Positions 50,133 through 57,872 are shown, counted from the stretch's first letter. The stretch is DNA of 64,000 nt from Methanomassiliicoccaceae archaeon UBA472 (GCA_002497075.1 DAML01000030.1:52698-116697), one strand, 5' to 3'. The notes: generated by a model from the letters alone, not told the origin. A program made the numbers and translations.

Positions 50133-50887
50133 CCGTATAGCTGGGAGTATTCCGTCTGCTTCTTCGGCTGCTGCACTGACTCCATGGCCTTCTGCATCTC
50201 GGTCTCGATCTGCTCAGCCTCCTTGATCAGCGGCTCCGGGTCCAGCTTTATCTCGGGCAGCATGTCGCCGACCACCTCCAGGAGGTTCGCCGCTCCCCGG
50301 GCGTCCGGGACGTCCGTGCGGGCGGAGCCCAGCAGGCAAATCACGTCCATCTGGTAGCGTTCGCCTTCGGACAGCAGCAGTCCGGATATACCGGTGACCA
50401 TGCCCTCCCTCAGCTCCTTGATACCGTACGTCTTGAGCATCTCCCGCGTGCGTTCCGTGGTCCCCACACCGAATACCTTGGTCTCGCCACCCCCGCCTAC
50501 GTTTATCCCTTCCAGGGTAAGAATGGTGGCTATCCCCTTCTTCTTGCACCAGCCCAGGATATCGTCCGACAGTTCCTTGATGAGGTCCGGCTGGGGCATG
50601 AACTCACACGTGATGACGGCGAGCTTCTCGCAACGTTCGCCCTGCCCGCAGTCCCTCTGTCCGGCGTATATGCGGACCGGGGGCGAGGGAACGCCGTCGT
50701 GAATTATGGTGAACGGAGGAAAATGCTTGGAGATGATGGCCGCCCTCCGCGCCAGCTTCATGGTGCGGACGATATAGTTGGAGGCTATCGAGCTCACCAG
50801 CCCGACGCTGGGGAACCCGACCACGACCATTCCGTCCTTCAGGTCGACGTCATCGTACTCGTGAATGAATATATCTCCTTCGTTCAT
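50129..50887 (-). CDS. PAC2-family protein (proteasome assembly chaperone-like)
   Basis: A 252-residue protein of the PAC2 family. MVVVGFPSVGLVSSIASNYIVRTM, FPPFTIIHDGVPSPPVRIYAG and ILTLEGINVGGGGETKVFGVGT are the conserved segments. The C-terminal 30 residues form a charged helix (KEAEQIETEMQKAMESVQQ). Eukaryotic PAC2 and archaeal PbaA help assemble the proteasome; PbaA-like function is plausible. The ATG at 50887 follows AGTATTAAG about 33 nt upstream. The frame remains open far upstream, but that part is antisense to the M16 gene. Confidence 0.85.
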   Translation of the reverse strand: MNEGDIFIHEYDDVDLKDGMVVVGFPSVGLVSSIASNYIVRTMKLARRAAIISKHFPPFTIIHDGVPSPPVRIYAGQRDCGQGERCEKLAVITCEFMPQPDLIKELSDDILGWCKKKGIATILTLEGINVGGGGETKVFGVGTTERTREMLKTYGIKELREGMVTGISGLLLSEGERYQMDVICLLGSARTDVPDARGAANLLEVVGDMLPEIKLDPEPLIKEAEQIETEMQKAMESVQQPKKQTEYSQLYG

Positions 50888-50980
50888 GGGGTTCACGAAC
50901 TTTGAAAGGTAGCTGAGGGGCTTAATACTTGACGGTTCCCCAATCGAAAGGCCATTATCCAGGGAAAGCGTTCCAGGGAC

Positions 50981-52258
50981 GTGGTTGATTCGAGGTTGGG
51001 CTTGCACAGGACCGCGGCGGGGATCCCGGTTATCGTGGAGGAGGTCCCCCGCTCCCGGACGGCCGCGCTGTCCGTCAATTTCAGCGTGGGCTGTAGGGAT
51101 GAGGACAAGGACAGTTCTGGCACGGCCCATTTCCTGGAGCACATAATGTTCAAGGGAACGCAGAAGCGCAACGCTAGGCAGTTCTCGGAGATGGTGGAAG
51201 GGGCGGGCGGGGAGATGAACGCCTACACCACCAAGGAGTCCACCTCGTTCCACGTGTTCTCCCTGGACGAGACGTTCGATGTAATGAAAGGGCTTATGGC
51301 GGACATGATGACCGCCCCCCTCATAGACGAGGAGCATGTGGAGCTCGAAAGGGGCGTGGTGCTCCAGGAGATCAGCATGCTGGAGGACGACCCGGAGGAT
51401 TACAGCCGGGTGCTCCTGGACCGCTCGATCTGGGAAGGTCATCCCATGGCCAACACCGAGACCGGCGGGCCGGAGCGCGTGAAGAACCTCAAGGCCGCCG
51501 ACCTGCGCAAGTTCTTCGAAGGGCATTACCGTCCGCCGAACATGTGCGTGGTGGCCTGCGGACACGTTTCCGCGGAGGACGTGGTTTCCTGGACCGAAAG
51601 GACGTTCGACGATCTGGCCTGGGCCAAGAAGCAGAACGGGCGGACGCCGCCTTCGCCGAAGGCCTGCACCAAGGTGTTCCCGAAGGAGGGGGACCAGGCC
51701 TACGTAGAGCTTGGCTTTCCGGGACTACCGGGCAAGCACCCTGACCGCAAGGCGCTGACGGTGGCCTGCATCATACTCGGCGGCGGAACGTCGTCCCGGC
51801 TCTACCAGACGGTGCGGGAGGACCAAGGACTGGTGTATCACATCAGTACCTTCCCTCAATCTTACACCGACTGCGGGATCGTGGACACCTTCTTCTCCGC
51901 GTCGATCGGAAAACTGGACCAGGTCATGAGGACGTTGGCCAAGGAGATGTCCTCCTTCAAGGACCAGGGGCCGACGGAAGAAGAGGTGAAACGGGCCAAG
52001 CGCTGGATCAAGGGCATGCTGGTGCGGAAATTGGAAGGCACCGACAGCCGCCTGTACTGGCAGGGCGAGCATTACTTGATGAACGGTGAGGTAGCCGATG
52101 CCGAACGGTCCATCGCCGATTTCGAGAAGGTGAACCGCGAGGACGTGATTCGCGTCATAAATGAGATATTCCAGAGAAAAAGGATGTGCGCGGCGTTGCT
52201 CGCCCCCCAAAAGGAAGGGGAGGCGGCCGCCAGGCGCATGCAGTCCCTCGACTTTTAA
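50981..52258 (+). CDS. M16-family zinc peptidase (insulinase/MPP-like)
   Basis: A 425-residue peptidase of two homologous domains. HFLEH at residues 50-54 is the inverted HxxEH zinc motif, with the distal Glu in the VELERGVVLQEI helix. The second half has GGGTSSRLYQTVREDQGLVY, the substrate-holding Arg-Tyr element. Length and motifs match active soluble PqqL/YmxG-type enzymes. The start is GTG at 50981 (VVDSRLGLHRTA). M16 genes are far more common in bacteria, so acquisition by transfer is possible. Confidence 0.9.
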   Translation: MVDSRLGLHRTAAGIPVIVEEVPRSRTAALSVNFSVGCRDEDKDSSGTAHFLEHIMFKGTQKRNARQFSEMVEGAGGEMNAYTTKESTSFHVFSLDETFDVMKGLMADMMTAPLIDEEHVELERGVVLQEISMLEDDPEDYSRVLLDRSIWEGHPMANTETGGPERVKNLKAADLRKFFEGHYRPPNMCVVACGHVSAEDVVSWTERTFDDLAWAKKQNGRTPPSPKACTKVFPKEGDQAYVELGFPGLPGKHPDRKALTVACIILGGGTSSRLYQTVREDQGLVYHISTFPQSYTDCGIVDTFFSASIGKLDQVMRTLAKEMSSFKDQGPTEEEVKRAKRWIKGMLVRKLEGTDSRLYWQGEHYLMNGEVADAERSIADFEKVNREDVIRVINEIFQRKRMCAALLAPQKEGEAAARRMQSLDF

Positions 52259-52716
52259 TCGTTCAGGACCTTAAGGACCGCTTGCACGGCGGCCGGAACG
52301 GCCTTCTCCACGTCCTCGGTCATGATGTCGGTGACGGAATAAACGTCGTTGACCTCCACCGCTATGAACTTGATGTCCACGGGCATGCGCTCCGGGAAAA
52401 GCCTCTTGCCGAGCTCGATGGCCATGTGCACGTTGGTCTCGTGCGGGTTCGTCCCGTGCACAGCGTTCTTGAAATCCTCAGGCTCGAGCAGCATTACCGT
52501 ACCGGCCGGAAACTTCTCGGTGACGATGGCATCCACCACGACCACCTTCTTGTAGTCCATCATTATCTCGATCAGGTCAAGGCCGCTCACCGACTGCTGG
52601 TCCGTATCCAGGTCCGGCAGGTCCATGTTCTTGATCTCTTCCACGACCCGGAAGCCAAGTCCATCATCGCAGACGATGGGGCTGCCGATACCCAGCAACA
52701 AACGGGACGCCTTCAT
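52255..52716 (-). CDS. Hydrogenase-type maturation endopeptidase (HycI/FrcD-like)
   Basis: A 153-residue protein of the HyaD/HycI family. LLLGIGSPIVCDDGLGFRVVEEI is the opening with the nickel-sensing acid residues, VVVVDAIVTEKFPAGTVMLL carries the second acid, and GTNPHETNVHMAIELGKRL holds the conserved His. The family clips the C-terminal tail of a [NiFe] hydrogenase large subunit after metal insertion. No hydrogenase genes lie in this window. It converges with the M16 gene over 4 nt. Confidence 0.88.
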   Translation of the reverse strand: MKASRLLLGIGSPIVCDDGLGFRVVEEIKNMDLPDLDTDQQSVSGLDLIEIMMDYKKVVVVDAIVTEKFPAGTVMLLEPEDFKNAVHGTNPHETNVHMAIELGKRLFPERMPVDIKFIAVEVNDVYSVTDIMTEDVEKAVPAAVQAVLKVLND

Positions 52717-52777
52717 CGTGCCGCCGAAGAAGGGCGGCGGTTATTAACTTTGCCATTTGCGGCCCGGGACGGCGGAT

Positions 52778-52796
52778 TAATCTAATCCCTAGGTCA
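52778..52796 (+). promoter_or_regulatory. Core promoter TAATCTAAT-CCCTAGG of the LysR-like gene
   Basis: TAATCTAATCCCTAGGTCA is identical to the minus-strand element at 41189-41171. TAATCTAAT is centred 25 nt before the ATG at 52807, and in both cases GGTAC directly precedes the ATG. Confidence 0.55.
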
Positions 52797-52806
52797 TCAG
52801 TGGTAC

Positions 52807-53607
52807 ATGGCCCGGGTGCAGGCGTCGCTCACCGTACAGGTCAACGGTCACCCGCTGACGGATAAGCAGTCCAAGGCTGTACTGGCTCTTTACATGGAGG
52901 GAACCCAGAGGGCCGCCGCCCGTTCGTTAGGCATATCCGCCCCCGTACTTTGCCGGCATCTCCGCCAGGTGGAGGTGAAGGCCGGCGCCCCGATAATGGA
53001 AAGCGGCGCCCGGGGTACGGTTCTCAACGAGCTCGGGGAGAGCATAGCCAAGGAGCAGCTAGCTCTGCAGGGCAAGCTCAAGGAGCGGCAGCAGCTGGCG
53101 GTGGCCTGCACGCCTCTGACGGAAGATCTGCTGATGCAGGCCTTGAACGCGGCGGACCCTAAGGGCGAGACCGACGTTGTGATATCGGACGATAAGCACA
53201 ACATCACCGATTTCCAGGCCGGGCTGCTGGACCTGGTTCTATTGGACGATCCGTTGTTCGCCTACGAGTCGGAAGGGTACAGCTGGGAGGAGGTGGGTAA
53301 CGACCGGCTGCTGCATGTACGCAAGGGCGAGGACTACGCCTCGTTCCGTTTCGGACCGCAGAGGCTTGGCTTCCTTTCATTGGACGCGGAGAAGAGGCCG
53401 TACCGGGTGGTCAGGACCTATTCCTCTTTGGGAGCGCTCATAAGGAGCGGGCACAGTTATTTTGTGAGCGAGGGGCTGCTGGTCCGCAAAGGTCACCGTC
53501 CCCGGGGCGACGAGCCGTCCATCCCTTACTCCATATTATGCCTCTTCCGGCAGGCGCCGGGGGTGGAGGATGTGCTGAGGGCGCTGCGTCCGAATACCGT
53601 CCATTAG
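52807..53607 (+). CDS. LysR/ModE-like transcriptional regulator with ligand-binding domain
   Basis: A 266-residue protein. The N-terminal winged helix (LTDKQSKAVLALYMEGTQRA, SLGISAPVLCRHLRQVEVKAG) is of the LysR/ModE kind. The rest (about 90-266) resembles a periplasmic-binding-type effector domain (LAVACTPLTEDLLMQALNAA, AGLLDLVLLDDPLF). Such one-component regulators in methanogens often sense small anions or metabolites. It is followed by a 24-bp inverted repeat and the hdrCB operon in the same direction, so hdr is a candidate target. It ends with TAG. Confidence 0.75.
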   Translation: MARVQASLTVQVNGHPLTDKQSKAVLALYMEGTQRAAARSLGISAPVLCRHLRQVEVKAGAPIMESGARGTVLNELGESIAKEQLALQGKLKERQQLAVACTPLTEDLLMQALNAADPKGETDVVISDDKHNITDFQAGLLDLVLLDDPLFAYESEGYSWEEVGNDRLLHVRKGEDYASFRFGPQRLGFLSLDAEKRPYRVVRTYSSLGALIRSGHSYFVSEGLLVRKGHRPRGDEPSIPYSILCLFRQAPGVEDVLRALRPNTVH

Positions 53608-53629
53608 TGTAACCTATTTAGGTAACACT
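53606..53629. promoter_or_regulatory. 24-bp imperfect inverted repeat upstream of hdrC
   Basis: Arms AGTGTAACCTA and TAGGTAACACT face each other across two bases; 20 of 24 positions are symmetric. It starts at the stop codon of the LysR-like gene and ends 20 bp before the hdrC TATA box. An operator for the adjacent regulator is the favoured reading. A hairpin terminator followed by TTTTT is the alternative. Confidence 0.5.
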
Positions 53630-53648
53630 CGGACGATTTTTCGTTCAC

Positions 53649-53657
53649 TTTTATATA
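53649..53657 (+). promoter_or_regulatory. TATA box of the hdrCB operon
   Basis: TTTTATATA is centred about 42 nt before the hdrC ATG. Transcription would begin near 53680, leaving a short leader that contains AGAGGAAG before the start codon. Confidence 0.65.
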
Positions 53658-53694
53658 GGATATCTCCGCTCCCCGGAACAAGAGGAAGACTTTC

Positions 53695-54204
53695 ATGTCT
53701 AACGTCAAAATACCAGACCCGGACTTCGCCCAGAGCATCATCGATGCCGGCGGCAAGACCTTGGACCTGTGCTACCAGTGCGGAACCTGCACTGGCAGCT
53801 GCCCCTCCGGCCGCACCACCGCGTTCCGCACCAGGCAGCTGATCAGGAAGGCCCAGCTCGGATTGAAGGACGACATACTCCCCTCGGAGGACCTGTGGAT
53901 GTGCACCACCTGCTACTCCTGCGTGGAGAGATGCCCCAGGGACGTCGACATAGTCGACATCATCATCCTGATGAGGAACATGGCCGTCCAGAAGGGCTAC
54001 ATGGCCGAGGACCACAAGAAGGTCGGACGCTCCCTGCTCAAGACCGGGCACACCGTACCCGCCTCCGACAAGCTGAAGCAGCTGCGCGTCAGCATGGGCC
54101 TTTCCGCCGACCCGCCGACCACCCTCGCCGACCCCCAGGCCATGGCCGACTTCAAGAAGATCATGGCCAAGACCGGGTTCGAGAAGCTGATCGGAGGTGC
54201 CTAA
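53695..54204 (+). CDS. hdrC: CoB-CoM heterodisulfide reductase subunit C
   Basis: A 169-residue ferredoxin-like subunit. Two 4Fe-4S clusters are bound by Cys26/29/32/36 (CYQCGTCTGSCPSG) and Cys70/73/76/80 (CTTCYSCVERCPRD). HdrC passes electrons from flavin subunit HdrA to HdrB, which reduces CoM-S-S-CoB in the last step of methanogenesis. Homologues in non-methanogens serve other disulfides. It is followed by hdrB, whose ribosome site lies inside its end. hdrA is not in the window. Confidence 0.93.
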   Translation: MSNVKIPDPDFAQSIIDAGGKTLDLCYQCGTCTGSCPSGRTTAFRTRQLIRKAQLGLKDDILPSEDLWMCTTCYSCVERCPRDVDIVDIIILMRNMAVQKGYMAEDHKKVGRSLLKTGHTVPASDKLKQLRVSMGLSADPPTTLADPQAMADFKKIMAKTGFEKLIGGA

Positions 54205-54205
54205 A

Positions 54206-55060
54206 ATGGCCGCTGACAAGTTCGCCCTGTTCCTGGGCTGCGTCGCGCCCCTGAGATACCCCGGCATCGAGAAGGCCACCAGGGAACTGTTCAAGACCCT
54301 GGGATACGACCTGAGGGAGATGACCGGAGCCGGCTGCTGCCCAGCGCCGGGAGTCATACGCTCCTTCGACCAGGCCACCTGGTTGGCGCTTGCGGCCCGC
54401 AACCTTTGCATCGCTGAGAAGCAGGGCTGCGACATACTGACCATCTGCAACGGCTGCTACGGCTCTCTATACGAAGCGAACCACATGCTGCAGGAGGACC
54501 CCGAGCTTCTGAAGAAGGTCAACATGATCCTGGCCGAGGTCGGCATGAAGTACGAGGGCAAGGTCCACGTGCGCCACTTCGCTGACGTCCTGTTCAAGGA
54601 CATCGGCATAGAGAAGATGAAGCAGAAGTTCACCAAGCCGCTGTCCTACAACGTCGCGGTGCACTACGGTTGCCACTTCTCCAGGCCCACCAAGATAAAG
54701 CACATCGACGACCCCGAGAGGCCGCACGTGCTGGACGAGCTGGTCGAGTGGACCGGCGCGAAGAGCATCCCCTACGCTGACAAGAACATGTGCTGCGGCG
54801 CCGGCGGCGGTGTGAGGAGCAGGGACGCCAAGTTCGCCCTGAGCTTCACCGAGACCAAGCTGAAGAACATGAAGGCGGTCAACGCCCAGTTCATCATCGA
54901 CGTCTGCCCGTTCTGCCACCTGCAGTTCGACCGCGGCCAGAAGGACCTGCCCGGATACGACATACCGGTCATCCACCTGGCGCAGCTCTACGGCCTCGCT
55001 CTGGGCCTGCCCGTGTCCTCCCTGGGACTCGAGGCCCACGAGATCAAGGTCACCCTGTGA
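54206..55060 (+). CDS. hdrB: CoB-CoM heterodisulfide reductase subunit B
   Basis: A 284-residue catalytic subunit. It has both CCG domains that hold the non-cubane 4Fe-4S clusters: Cys12, Cys44-Cys45 and Cys81/84 (CNGCYGSL) in the first, and HYGCHFSRP, MCCGAGGG and CPFCHLQFDRG in the second. All expected cysteines are present, so it should be active. The ATG at 54206 follows GGAGGTG by six nt; a GTG nine nt upstream is less likely. Confidence 0.94.
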   Translation: MAADKFALFLGCVAPLRYPGIEKATRELFKTLGYDLREMTGAGCCPAPGVIRSFDQATWLALAARNLCIAEKQGCDILTICNGCYGSLYEANHMLQEDPELLKKVNMILAEVGMKYEGKVHVRHFADVLFKDIGIEKMKQKFTKPLSYNVAVHYGCHFSRPTKIKHIDDPERPHVLDELVEWTGAKSIPYADKNMCCGAGGGVRSRDAKFALSFTETKLKNMKAVNAQFIIDVCPFCHLQFDRGQKDLPGYDIPVIHLAQLYGLALGLPVSSLGLEAHEIKVTL

Positions 55061-55069
55061 GGCGTTGGA

Positions 55070-55354
55070 TTGGACAAAGCGCACCTGGTCGGGATATACA
55101 CCCAAGAGGAGATGCCTGAGGAGCTGGAAGGCTTCATCAGGTATCAGGCCGCCCTGGATGGCCACCAGATCAAGGCCGGGGAGAGGATCGCCGTGCTTAA
55201 CGTCACCGGCACCTCCTCATACGTCCCGGTCTTCCTGGCCGACCTCAAGGACGCCAACGACCTGGAATCCAAGCTCTCGCAGCACGGGGTCCAGGCGGAC
55301 CAGGTGAGCATGGTATCCCTGCGGCGGGTGCTGCAGGAGATGGGTCACAGCTAA
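55070..55354 (+). CDS. Small protein of the hdrCB operon, unknown
   Basis: A 94-residue soluble protein that starts with TTG at 55070, after GAGG, 10 nt past the hdrB stop. No family is recognised. It has no cysteines, so it does not hold an Fe-S cluster. The acidic start (LVGIYTQEEMPEELEGFI) and the VLNVTGTSSYVPVFLADL segment suggest a small alpha/beta fold. Its fixed place after hdrB points to a role in Hdr assembly, stability or docking. Confidence 0.65.
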   Translation: MDKAHLVGIYTQEEMPEELEGFIRYQAALDGHQIKAGERIAVLNVTGTSSYVPVFLADLKDANDLESKLSQHGVQADQVSMVSLRRVLQEMGHS

Positions 55355-55368
55355 ACCACTTACTTTCG

Positions 55369-55374
55369 TTTTTT
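55369..55374 (+). terminator. T-run terminator after the hdr operon
   Basis: TTTTTT followed by ATTATC lies 15 nt after the stop of the small protein. It separates the hdr transcript from the ribosomal protein promoter 45 nt further on. Confidence 0.45.
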
Positions 55375-55418
55375 ATTATCCAGCAAAAAGATGGTGATTG
55401 TTATGGCAAGGAGAAAAC

Positions 55419-55427
55419 TTATTAATA
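55419..55427 (+). promoter_or_regulatory. TATA box of rps3ae
   Basis: TTATTAATA predicts a start near 55450 and a leader of about 22 nt holding GGAGG (55460-55464) seven nt before the TTG start. Confidence 0.5.
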
Positions 55428-55471
55428 GGGTTACTTGTTTCCGAGTTCATCTCACGATTGGAGGCTATTAA

Positions 55472-56191
55472 TTGGCTGCTACTAAAAAAGCGTCTACGAA
55501 GGCCGCCTCAAGGAAGGTCAAGGACCGGTGGAAGGCCAAGGAGTGGTACAAGATATACGCTCCGCGCATGTTCAACCAGGCCCAGCTGGGCGAAACCCCC
55601 AGCGCCGATGCCACTAACCTGATCGGCAGGACCACCGAGGCAACCGTCCACGATATAAACGGCGACTTCTCGAAGATGCACGTTAAGCTCAAGTTCAAAG
55701 TTCAGGACGTCAACGGGTTCGATGCGCACACCGTGTTCATCGGCCAGGACCTGACCAGCGATTACATCAGGCGATTAACGCGCCGCAAGCGGACCAAGAC
55801 CGACCACGTCATCGACGTCCGCACCAAGGACGGATACCTCATCCGCGTGAAGCCCATGAGCATCACCGAGAAGCGCATCCAGTCCTCCCAGGAGACCGCT
55901 CTGCGCACCATGATGGACGCCGAGATGGCCAAGATGGGCGAGGAAAAGACCATCTCTGAGATCATCAAGGCCATCATCGATGGCGAGATGGCGCACAGGT
56001 TGGGCAGCGTTTGCAAGGTCATCGTCCCCATCAAGAGGGTCGAGATCCGCAAGACCGAGGTGCTGGAGATGGGTGCCGGTCCGCAAGACCAACCGGTGTT
56101 CGCTCCCGAGGCCCCCGCTGAGCCTGAGGCCGTCGTCGAAGCTCCGGTCGAGGAAGCAGCCCCCGAGGCTCCGGCTGAGGCCGAACAGTAA
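55472..56191 (+). CDS. rps3ae: 30S ribosomal protein S3Ae (eS1)
   Basis: A 239-residue archaeal/eukaryotic ribosomal protein. WKAKEWYKIYAPRMFNQAQLG, NLIGRTTEATVHDINGDFSK, LRRVNRLM-type basic segments (RRLTRRKRTKTDHVIDVRTK) and the PMSITEKRIQSSQETALR stretch are characteristic. The last 40 residues are an acidic, alanine- and proline-rich tail not seen in all homologues. Translation starts at TTG with a strong Shine-Dalgarno. The gene lies alone between two terminator or promoter regions. Confidence 0.95.
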   Translation: MAATKKASTKAASRKVKDRWKAKEWYKIYAPRMFNQAQLGETPSADATNLIGRTTEATVHDINGDFSKMHVKLKFKVQDVNGFDAHTVFIGQDLTSDYIRRLTRRKRTKTDHVIDVRTKDGYLIRVKPMSITEKRIQSSQETALRTMMDAEMAKMGEEKTISEIIKAIIDGEMAHRLGSVCKVIVPIKRVEIRKTEVLEMGAGPQDQPVFAPEAPAEPEAVVEAPVEEAAPEAPAEAEQ

Positions 56192-56206
56192 ACCCTTTCC
56201 CCGAAT

Positions 56207-56310
56207 GCCGGGGTGGCTCAGCCTGGTGGAGCGTCGGACTCATAGGGATTAGGAACAAGACCCTCTCCAGGGAAATCCGAAGGTCAGGGGTTCGAACCCC
56301 CTCCCCGGCA
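56207..56310 (+). tRNA. tRNA-Met (CAT), elongator type, with a 30-nt intron
   Basis: Exons are 56207-56244 and 56275-56310. The acceptor stem GCCGGGG pairs with CCCCGGC, with A as discriminator. The anticodon stem TCGGA/TCCGA encloses CTCATA-A, giving CAT. The sequence between bases 37 and 38 (56245-56274) is an intron at the canonical archaeal position and can fold with GGG/CCC pairs as a bulge-helix-bulge. The spliced length is 74 nt. The elongator identity follows from the GCCGGGG acceptor stem; a tRNA-Ile2 awaiting agmatidine is less likely. Confidence 0.9.
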
Positions 56311-56380
56311 CTCCCCCGCCACTCTCTTATTCTACTCATCATCGCTTGGCAGGGCAATCCTTCAAGTAGGTCCGCTTATC

Positions 56381-57562
56381 TTGCATCCTTCCGGTGAGAG
56401 AACGAGGGTCATAATCTATACTGGCAAGGGTGGCGTTGGCAAGACTTCCGTATCCGCGGCGACCGCCCTGCGCTGCGCCAAGATGGGCTATCGGACCATA
56501 GCCATCAGCACCGATGCCGCTCATTCGCTGGCCGATTCCCTGGACGTGCCGCTGTCCGGGGTGATCAAGAAGGTCAGCAAGAACCTGGACGCCATCGAGG
56601 TGGACGTCATTCATGAGATGGAAACGCGGTGGCAGGAGATAGGGAAGTACCTAAGCGACTTCATGGTCTCCCAGGGCCTCGATCCCATATCCTCCAAGGA
56701 GATGACCGTTTGGCCTGGCATGGAGCTGATGTCGGCCCTTTTCTACATCGAGGAGTTCAAGAAGAGCGGGGAGTACGACGTGGTGGTGATGGATACGGCG
56801 CCTACGGCCGAAACGCTCAGGCTGCTGAGCTTCCCGGACACCGCCGACTGGTACTTCGACAAGATGTACAAGATATTCAAGAACACCGTGCGTCTGGCCA
56901 GGGCGACCGTCGGCAAGGTCATGAGCATGCCGATGCCCAGCGATGCCTTCCTCAGCGACCTCGATCTTCTCAAGGACCGCATGAAGACCGTGCGCCAGAT
57001 CTTGCTCGATTCAGAAACGACGTCGGTGCGCCTGGTGCTCAACCCGGAGAAGATGGTGATCAACGAGACCAAGCGCGCCTACACCTATCTTTCGTTATAC
57101 AACCTGACCGTGGAATGCATAGTGGTGAACCGGCTACTGCCCGAGGATGCGCGCGGCCACTATCCAGAGGCCAAGTACGAGGAGCAGTCCCGATACATGC
57201 AGATGATCGAGGAATCCTTCTCACCGCTGAAGATGCTCAAGGCCTACCAGTCCTCGACCGAGGTCGTGGGGAAGAGGTCATTGGAGGTGCTCGCCGAGCA
57301 GCTGTTCGGAGATACGGACCCCTCGCAGGTGTACACCACCGAGAAGAGCATGGAGATATTCAGCAGGGACGGGGTGGACCAGCTATCCCTGAAACTGCCC
57401 TTCTCCAGCAAGGACCAGGTAGAGTTATATAAATCGAACGATGTTTTAATCGTGACCGTCGGCTGGTACAAGCGCTCGGTAGCGCTCCCTTACTCGCTGG
57501 TGAGGAAGGAAGCGCACAAAGCCGAGTTCAAGGACGGCCGTTTGGTGATCAGTTTCAAGTGA
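56381..57562 (+). CDS. ArsA/Get3-family ATPase
   Basis: A 393-residue SIMIBI-class ATPase. The deviant Walker A YTGKGGVGKTS (residues 13-23), STDAAHSLADSLDVPL and VVVMDTAPTAETLRLLSFPD are the switch and A-loop segments of the Get3/ArsA family. The C-terminal 90 residues form a beta-rich alpha-crystallin-like domain (DQVELYKSNDVLIVTVGW). Archaeal Get3 homologues bind tail-anchored proteins or metalloids. The start is TTG at 56381. The next gene starts about 10 nt after the stop. Confidence 0.9.
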   Translation: MHPSGERTRVIIYTGKGGVGKTSVSAATALRCAKMGYRTIAISTDAAHSLADSLDVPLSGVIKKVSKNLDAIEVDVIHEMETRWQEIGKYLSDFMVSQGLDPISSKEMTVWPGMELMSALFYIEEFKKSGEYDVVVMDTAPTAETLRLLSFPDTADWYFDKMYKIFKNTVRLARATVGKVMSMPMPSDAFLSDLDLLKDRMKTVRQILLDSETTSVRLVLNPEKMVINETKRAYTYLSLYNLTVECIVVNRLLPEDARGHYPEAKYEEQSRYMQMIEESFSPLKMLKAYQSSTEVVGKRSLEVLAEQLFGDTDPSQVYTTEKSMEIFSRDGVDQLSLKLPFSSKDQVELYKSNDVLIVTVGWYKRSVALPYSLVRKEAHKAEFKDGRLVISFK

Positions 57563-57571
57563 GGTATGCAA

Positions 57572-57871
57572 ATGGCAAGCAAGAAGGAAAGTACCGAGGA
57601 GAGGCAGGAAGGACCATCCCAATCCTTCACCGGAGGGCCGCTGCCGCAGGACGCCGTGGTCCACCTCATGAGGTCGGGGACCGAGTTCCTGGCCGCCATG
57701 GACACCCTGATGCCGCGCAACGTCATGCCCCCCGAGGTCAAGGTGCACTACAACAACATCCGCAAGGAAACTCTGCTGATGTTCCGCTCCTTCATAGACT
57801 CCCAACTGAAGGATATGGACAAGAAGAAGGAGGCCCCGGCCCCCCGCCTGCGCAAGATCGACCTCGATTGA
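57572..57871 (+). CDS. Small hydrophilic protein coupled to the ArsA/Get3 ATPase
   Basis: A 99-residue mostly helical protein. I do not recognise its family. A charged N-terminus (KKESTEERQEG) precedes DAVVHLMRSGTEFLAAMDTLMP and KVHYNNIRKETLLMFRSFIDSQ, and the end is basic. Two ATG codons lie six nt apart; GAGGT stands six nt before the second (57572), which I prefer. The position suggests a cofactor of the ATPase, but there is no direct evidence. Confidence 0.6.
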   Translation: MASKKESTEERQEGPSQSFTGGPLPQDAVVHLMRSGTEFLAAMDTLMPRNVMPPEVKVHYNNIRKETLLMFRSFIDSQLKDMDKKKEAPAPRLRKIDLD

Positions 57872-57872
57872 T

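Noticed and set aside
50888..51565. Upstream extension of the PAC2 frame to a 478-residue protein
   Set aside because: The extension is antisense to the M16 gene and precedes the conserved PAC2 N-terminus; a TATA-like box lies just upstream of the ATG at 50887.
55391..55471. 26-codon frame ending directly before the rps3ae start, as a possible leader peptide
   Set aside because: The likely TATA box of rps3ae lies inside it, so the 5' part would not be transcribed.
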